Positions 59,585-64,000 of a stretch of DNA of 64,000 bases are shown here, in pieces. The position numbers were made by a program, and so were the translations under genes. The stretch is from Ochrobactrum sp. Q0168 (lineage in GTDB: Bacteria > Pseudomonadota > Alphaproteobacteria > Rhizobiales > Rhizobiaceae). Each line of letters starts with the position of its first letter. The first letter of the stretch is position 1. The stretch spans positions 208,793 through 272,792 of the forward strand of contig NZ_JAELXQ010000006.1 in assembly GCF_016427605.1 (NCBI RefSeq), read 5' to 3'. A model generated the notes under the pieces. The model was not told where the DNA came from. It searched no databases and worked only from the letters and a program-made list of their open reading frames with translations.

Positions 59585-61177
59585 TCAGCCCGCGCGCTTC
59601 ACATTGAGTTCGCGATCGATCGTATCTCCGGTAATGCCTTCGCTGCGTAGTACATGTTTCTGAATTTTACCGCTCGAGGTTTTTGGAAGAGATTCCAAAA
59701 TTCGCACATAGCGCGGCACCATGAAGCGTGGCAGCCGGCCTGCGAGAAATTCCAGCAGTTCCCCGGCGACGATTTCCTGTCCCTCGACAGGAGTTACGGC
59801 GATCAGCACTTCATCTTCGCTCAATTCGCTTGGCACTGCGATGGCCGCGCATTCCTTGACGGTGTGGTGGAAAAGCACTTCGGCCTCCAACGCAAAGGAG
59901 GAGATATTTTCGCCGCGCCGCCGAATGACGTCTTTCAGGCGATCTACGAAGAAATAGACGCCATTTTCATCCTTGCGAAAGCTGTCTCCGGTGTGAAACC
60001 AACCATTGCGCATCGCTTCGACGGTGGCCTTCGGGTTGTTGTAGTAACCTTTCATCAACGCCCAGGGGCGGTCGGAGCGGATGACCAGTTCACCGGCTGT
60101 GCCATCCGGCACTTCGATGTCGTTTTCGTCAACCACGCGCAGCTGATACCAGGGGCGCGGCTTTCCGGCGATTCCCTTTTGCGTAATGCCGGGTCCAGCA
60201 ACAAGCGGGCTGGCGATTTCGGTCATGTTGTAAATGGTCCATGCCTCGATGCCGAATCTTTCCGCAAATAATGGGCCATCCTCGCCGAACGGGGTAATGA
60301 AGGCGCGCCGCAGCGGGTGGTTGCGATCATCCGATGAAACTGGTTGTTTCAGGAGGAAGCTCGCCATGACGCCGAGCAACAGACAATAGGTCGAGTTCGT
60401 TTCTCGAACAGCCTGCCAGAAATGCTGAGTTTTGAACTCGCGCATCATGCCGATGGAAAGGCCGCGCGCCAGCATCGCGTAGACATAGAGCGTGGAGCCG
60501 CAATGGAAGATCGGACCGCAGATCATGCAACGATCCGTTTCATCCACGCAGTCAAAGGCGTCAGGACCCATTGTATAAAGCTGCACATAAGAGGTTACGA
60601 CACCCTTGGCATTGCCCGTCGTGCCAGATGTGTACATGATGGCAAGCGTGTCCCAAGGCTCAATCGGCTTGTCGAGAACAAGTTCGGTCTCGCTGACTGT
60701 TTCCACGTCAGTCAAAGGCTGGATTTCTACGCCAGCAATGGTGCAGTCTATGGTGCCTTCGACCACCAGAACTTTGCGCAGCTTGCCGGGGGCGATACTC
60801 AGCAATCGTTCCATCAGATCGGCGTGAGCAACCATCAGTGGTGCATCCGCGTCGTCCAGAATATGTTCCAGCGGGCGTCCACGTGCTGCAGTGTTGATCG
60901 GCACATAGACAGCGCCAATATAGTTGATCGCGAACCAGGTGGTAAGTAGATCCGGGCCGTTGCCCATAAAACAAAGCACGTGATCGCCGCGTTTTACGCC
61001 ATGGGATTGCAGCGTTGCCGCGCGCTGGCGAACGCGGTCGCGGGTCGTCTTGTAATCCCATTCCGTCGACGGCCAAAAATGCACGAATGGTGCCGTGGGG
61101 CGCTCGGCTGCATATTGATCGAGAAGATATCGTAACACGGAATGGTTACGGTTGAGCGCGCGCTGGTCTGGCGTCAT
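59585..61177 (-). CDS. Acyl-CoA synthetase (AMP-binding)
   Basis: 530 residues. P-loop LAIMYTSGTTGNAKGVVTSY, adenylate-binding YNMTEIASP, hinge GWFHTGDSFRKDEN and C-terminal catalytic lysine in KTSSGKIQKHVLR. It activates a carboxylic acid to its CoA thioester. The DUF-like alternative of CaiC (crotonobetaine/carnitine CoA ligase) fits the 530-residue size and the enoyl hydratase next door but is unproven. Divergent from the enoyl-CoA hydratase across 120 bases. Confidence 0.9.
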   Translation of the reverse strand: MTPDQRALNRNHSVLRYLLDQYAAERPTAPFVHFWPSTEWDYKTTRDRVRQRAATLQSHGVKRGDHVLCFMGNGPDLLTTWFAINYIGAVYVPINTAARGRPLEHILDDADAPLMVAHADLMERLLSIAPGKLRKVLVVEGTIDCTIAGVEIQPLTDVETVSETELVLDKPIEPWDTLAIMYTSGTTGNAKGVVTSYVQLYTMGPDAFDCVDETDRCMICGPIFHCGSTLYVYAMLARGLSIGMMREFKTQHFWQAVRETNSTYCLLLGVMASFLLKQPVSSDDRNHPLRRAFITPFGEDGPLFAERFGIEAWTIYNMTEIASPLVAGPGITQKGIAGKPRPWYQLRVVDENDIEVPDGTAGELVIRSDRPWALMKGYYNNPKATVEAMRNGWFHTGDSFRKDENGVYFFVDRLKDVIRRRGENISSFALEAEVLFHHTVKECAAIAVPSELSEDEVLIAVTPVEGQEIVAGELLEFLAGRLPRFMVPRYVRILESLPKTSSGKIQKHVLRSEGITGDTIDRELNVKRAG

Positions 61178-61251
61178 GTTCTGAATTCCTCCTACCCGGC
61201 CGCAACTAAACCTTCAAAAGAGGGCAGTTGCAAACCTGTTTGGAATATGCA

Positions 61252-61269
61252 ACATACTCGGTAGTATGT
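61252..61269. promoter_or_regulatory. Candidate TetR operator between ligase and hydratase genes
   Basis: ACATACT-CGGT-AGTATGT: perfect 7-base arms around a 4-base centre, in the divergent promoter region. ACATACnnnnGTATGT-like dyads are typical TetR sites. Related to the weaker site at 55220. Confidence 0.6.
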
Positions 61270-61297
61270 CAAAGCGAAAACATCTGGGAGGATGGAA

Positions 61298-62038
61298 ATG
61301 GCCATAGTCGATATCAAGCGCGAGGGACCGATTGCGGTGGCGCGCTATGACCGGGGCGGCAAGGCCAATGCTCTCAATGAAGAATCAATCAAGGCGCTCA
61401 TCCAGGCAGCGGACGAATTATCGGCGGATGACAGTGTTCAGGTCGTAATCATCGCCGGAACCGAAAGCCGATTTTCCGGTGGCGTTGATTTGAAGGATGA
61501 GAACCTGTGGCGCAACGATGCGGACGCTGTCTCTCGCCACACGGCCATGTCGCTCGGCGGCGTCATGTGTGATCGGTGGCGGTTGCTGCCGCAGATCACG
61601 ATCGCGGCCGTCGAGGGACCGGCCGTTGGTGGCGGCGGCATTCTGGCGTTGGCAGCCGATTTCCGCGTTATGGCTGAGGGCGCCTTCTTTCAGTTTCCAG
61701 AAGTCCGTCTGGGCATGACGCTGGGTTGGGGCGGACTGCCCCTTTTGTCGTCGCTTATCGGCCCGACGCGTGCCAAGCGCGTGCTTTTCGCCAATGAGCG
61801 GATCGGCGAGCAGGACGCGCTCAATATGGGGCTTTGCGACAAGATTGCTCCCGCAGGTGAGGCGGTAGAAGCCGCAAAACTCTTCGCGCAAACAATCGCC
61901 GAATGCTCGCCTTTAGCCCTGCGGATGACCAAGAGGGCTATTGATCAAGAACACCGCGCCAACTGGGCCGCACCTTATGAAGCAGACCAGTTTTATCTGG
62001 CGAGACTGATTGTGGAAAGCAGCAGTCAGTCGGGCTGA
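61298..62038 (+). CDS. Enoyl-CoA hydratase/isomerase
   Basis: 246 residues of crotonase fold. Oxyanion-hole segments are in TESRFSGGVDL and EGPAVGGGGILALAADFRVM, followed by FQFPEVRLGMTLGWGGLPLL. One of the two usual catalytic glutamates appears to be glycine in the GGGG region, so hydratase activity should be checked (an isomerase or carnitinyl-type is possible). The ATG used is 6 bases after the frame's first ATG and better spaced from GGGAGG. Confidence 0.87.
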   Translation: MAIVDIKREGPIAVARYDRGGKANALNEESIKALIQAADELSADDSVQVVIIAGTESRFSGGVDLKDENLWRNDADAVSRHTAMSLGGVMCDRWRLLPQITIAAVEGPAVGGGGILALAADFRVMAEGAFFQFPEVRLGMTLGWGGLPLLSSLIGPTRAKRVLFANERIGEQDALNMGLCDKIAPAGEAVEAAKLFAQTIAECSPLALRMTKRAIDQEHRANWAAPYEADQFYLARLIVESSSQSG

Positions 62039-62067
62039 CACCGTTATTATTTGGGAGGAGGAAAACC

Positions 62068-63270
62068 ATGACAATGAAATCAATGATGCTTTCGGGTGCA
62101 TTTGCCGCAATGGTGCTTGCAAGCCCGGCTTTGGCAGAGCCCGTTCGACTGGGTGTGCTGACGGATATGTCCGGCATGAATTTCGATCTTGCTGGCGAAG
62201 GCTCGGTCGTTGCGGCCAAGATGGCTGTGGAGGACTTCGGTGGCAAGTTGAATGGCGAGGCCATTGAAGTCATCGTCGGCGATCATCAGAACAAGCCGGA
62301 TATCGGATCCACGCTGGCGCGCAGCTGGATCGATGAGAAGAACGTCAAGGCCATTATCGACGTGCCGACATCGTCGGTCGCAATGGCGGTTCAAGAGATC
62401 GCGCGTGACAAGGACGTAGCTTTTCTGGCATCGACCGCAGGTTCCTCGGACCTGACGGGCAAGGCCTGCTCGCCAACGACGGCGCAGTGGACCTGGGATA
62501 CTTATTCACTTGCCAATGGTACCGGTCGCGCCATGACGCAGGAAGGTGGCAAGAAGTGGTACTTCATCACGGTTGACTACACCTTCGGTCATGCCCTCGA
62601 ACGGGACACGACAGAAGCCGTCAAGGCAAGCGGCGGCGAAGTTGTGGGCTCCGTGCGTCATCCACGTGAAACCACGGATTTCTCCTCCTTCCTGCTACAG
62701 GCGCAAGCGTCGGGCGCTGACGTGATTGCCCTTGCTAACTCCTCGGGCGATACGATGACTGCGCTCAAGCAGGCCAATGAATATGGCATTGCTCAGGGTG
62801 GACAGAAGATTGCGGGCATGTTGCTGTTTCTCTCCGACGTCCATAGCGTTGGCCTCGAGACTGCAAAAGGACTGACACTCACCACCGGCTTCTACTGGGA
62901 TTATGATGACCAGACCCGCGCTTGGTCGAAGCGCTTCGGCGAACGGATGAACGGCAAAATGCCGACAATGGTTCATGCTGGCGTTTACTCGGCGGTCATG
63001 AATTATCTCAAGGCTTCGGAAGCAGCGAAGTCCACCAGCGGCAAGGTGGTTCTGGACAAGATGCGCACGATGGATATCAATGACTTCTTCGCCCGCAACG
63101 CAAAGCTGCGCGCAGACGGTCGTATGGTACACGACATGTATCTTGTTCAGGTAAAGTCGCCTGAGGAATCCAAAGGTCCGTGGGACTATTATAAAGTTCT
63201 GCGCACCATTCCGGGCGACGAGGCGTTCCGTCCGCTCGATAAGGGCGGCTGTCCTTTGGTCACGCAGTAA
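62068..63270 (+). CDS. ABC importer substrate-binding protein (LivK-like, branched-chain family)
   Basis: 400 residues with a signal peptide ending ASPALA-EP. Mature N-terminus VRLGVLTDMSGMNFDLAGEG, then VVAAKMAVEDFGGKLNGEAI and the late YDDQTRAWSKRFGERMNGKM identify the HAAT/Leu-Ile-Val-binding family. It binds the small acid taken up; leucine-type ligands are not implied, as the family also binds aromatic acids, urea and others. GGAGGAGGAAAACC precedes the ATG; the ATPase gene follows 12 bases later. Confidence 0.87.
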   Translation: MTMKSMMLSGAFAAMVLASPALAEPVRLGVLTDMSGMNFDLAGEGSVVAAKMAVEDFGGKLNGEAIEVIVGDHQNKPDIGSTLARSWIDEKNVKAIIDVPTSSVAMAVQEIARDKDVAFLASTAGSSDLTGKACSPTTAQWTWDTYSLANGTGRAMTQEGGKKWYFITVDYTFGHALERDTTEAVKASGGEVVGSVRHPRETTDFSSFLLQAQASGADVIALANSSGDTMTALKQANEYGIAQGGQKIAGMLLFLSDVHSVGLETAKGLTLTTGFYWDYDDQTRAWSKRFGERMNGKMPTMVHAGVYSAVMNYLKASEAAKSTSGKVVLDKMRTMDINDFFARNAKLRADGRMVHDMYLVQVKSPEESKGPWDYYKVLRTIPGDEAFRPLDKGGCPLVTQ

Positions 63271-63282
63271 GAGGCTTATTGA

Positions 63283-64000
63283 ATGACAGCTTCTGGCAAT
63301 GTGACGGCTCTGCGTGAAGCAGGGCCGTCGAGCTCGAATTCTCCATCGCAAGCCGCTGCGCGTCCTGTTTTGTCGGCGCGCGGCTTGGGCAAGTCGTTTG
63401 GCGGCTTTTATGCGGTGAGGAATGTCGATCTTGATGTGGACCATGCCCGCGTTCATGCGCTGATCGGCCCGAACGGGGCTGGCAAGACGACGGTCTTCAA
63501 TCTTCTGACCAAGTTTCTCCAGCCGACAAGCGGCGAGATCACGCTTCTGGGCGAAACGATTACCAAGACCGATCCGGCCAAAGTGGCGCGGATGGGACTG
63601 GTGCGCTCGTTCCAGATTTCCGCAACCTTCCCGCATCTGACGGTGCTGGAAAACGTCAAGGTGGCGCTGCAGCGCCCGAACGGCCTTGCCACGCAATTCT
63701 GGCGTTCGCTTGCAGCACTCGACCGGCTGGATGCGCAGGCGATCGCGCTTCTGGAACGCGTCGGCCTTGCCGATGCCCGTCATGCACTGGCTGCGGATTT
63801 GTCCTATGGCCGCAAGCGCGCGCTGGAAATCGCCACCACGCTTGCGCTCGATCCCAAAGTGCTGCTGCTCGATGAGCCGATGGCCGGCATGGGCCATGAA
63901 GACGTTCACACCATCGCCGCCCTCATTGCCGATGTCGCGAAGGATCGCGCCGTTTTGATGGTGGAACACAATCTCAAGGTGGTGGCCGATATCGCCCACC
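63283..64000 (+). CDS. ABC importer ATPase (LivG-like), partial, C-terminus beyond the right edge
   Basis: The first 239 residues are present. A disordered N-terminal extension (MTASGNVTALREAGPSSSNS) precedes the domain. Walker A is GPNGAGKTT, the signature is LSYGRKRALEIATTLALDP, and Walker B is VLLLDEPMAGM; the H-loop histidine is in MVEHNLKVVADIAH. Paired with the binding protein upstream; LivF, LivH and LivM partners are expected beyond the edge. It starts 12 bases after the binding-protein stop, with AGAGG upstream. Confidence 0.85.
   Translation, partial: MTASGNVTALREAGPSSSNSPSQAAARPVLSARGLGKSFGGFYAVRNVDLDVDHARVHALIGPNGAGKTTVFNLLTKFLQPTSGEITLLGETITKTDPAKVARMGLVRSFQISATFPHLTVLENVKVALQRPNGLATQFWRSLAALDRLDAQAIALLERVGLADARHALAADLSYGRKRALEIATTLALDPKVLLLDEPMAGMGHEDVHTIAALIADVAKDRAVLMVEHNLKVVADIAH

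Noticed and set aside
62695..63999. 434-codon minus-strand frame at the right edge
   Set aside because: Antisense to the LivK-like and LivG-like genes, with Arg/His-rich text and no recognisable domain; a shadow of high-GC coding sequence.

Overview
The window comes from an alphaproteobacterium of the order Hyphomicrobiales, most likely Brucella in the broad sense that includes Ochrobactrum. The left edge carries eryA-eryB-eryC, whose products read almost like the Brucella erythritol enzymes. Two-gene NHEJ, general-stress (EcfG-type) promoters and an intergenic palindromic repeat of the Brucella/Rhizobium type fit this. No rRNA, tRNA, CRISPR array, transposase or phage gene was seen.

Region 1 (1-24.9 kb) is a double sugar-catabolism locus. 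On the minus strand are eryA, eryB and the start of eryC; eryD, eryH and eryI would be expected beyond the left edge. Divergent from them is a ribose-type ABC importer (a DUF2291 protein, double ATPase, permease, binding protein: eryE/F/G-like), then a DeoR regulator, a second FGGY kinase and a second GlpD-like dehydrogenase of unknown substrate. Facing these is a complete oxidative D-apiose cluster on the minus strand: a RuBisCO-like protein, OiaK kinase, ApnO, an ABC importer with its own DUF2291 lipoprotein, ApsD and ApnL, headed by a divergent GntR/FCD regulator. If the RuBisCO-like protein is the decarboxylase type, apiose and erythritol catabolism meet at L-erythrulose 1-phosphate.

Region 2 (25-44.4 kb) is a general stress island. 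It holds Ku-LigD, a second Ku, topoisomerase IB, a UdgX-type uracil-DNA protein, a NUDIX hydrolase, a lipocalin, a Cys-rich four-helix protein, a YciE/DUF892 protein, a YflT-type general stress protein, an SDR, many small hydrophilic or single-membrane-span proteins, an EcfG-family sigma factor and a stand-alone receiver. By eye I find 18 promoters matching the alphaproteobacterial EcfG consensus (GGAAC, 17-18 bases, GTT; three have GAAAC), nearly one ahead of each transcription unit. This is the most striking signal in the window.

Region 3 (44.4-54.5 kb) is mixed chromosomal content: a cystathionine lyase/synthase-type PLP enzyme, DUF1643, a spermidine-synthase-like protein, an NAD-dependent epimerase divergent from an XRE regulator, ArsC, a secreted GlcG/HbpS-type protein, a FixJ/FixL-like two-component pair, an I78-type inhibitor lipoprotein, and an ArsR regulator with a tandem AHSA1 protein.

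Region 4 (54.5-64 kb) is an acyl-CoA catabolic cluster. A TetR regulator faces MaoC hydratase, SDR, thioesterase and thiolase genes. After a bidirectional terminator come an iron alcohol dehydrogenase and an acyl-CoA ligase (minus strand), divergent from an enoyl-CoA hydratase and the first genes of a branched-chain-type ABC importer (LivK-like, and a LivG-like gene cut by the right edge). Two related palindromes are candidate TetR sites. The acid it degrades is unknown.
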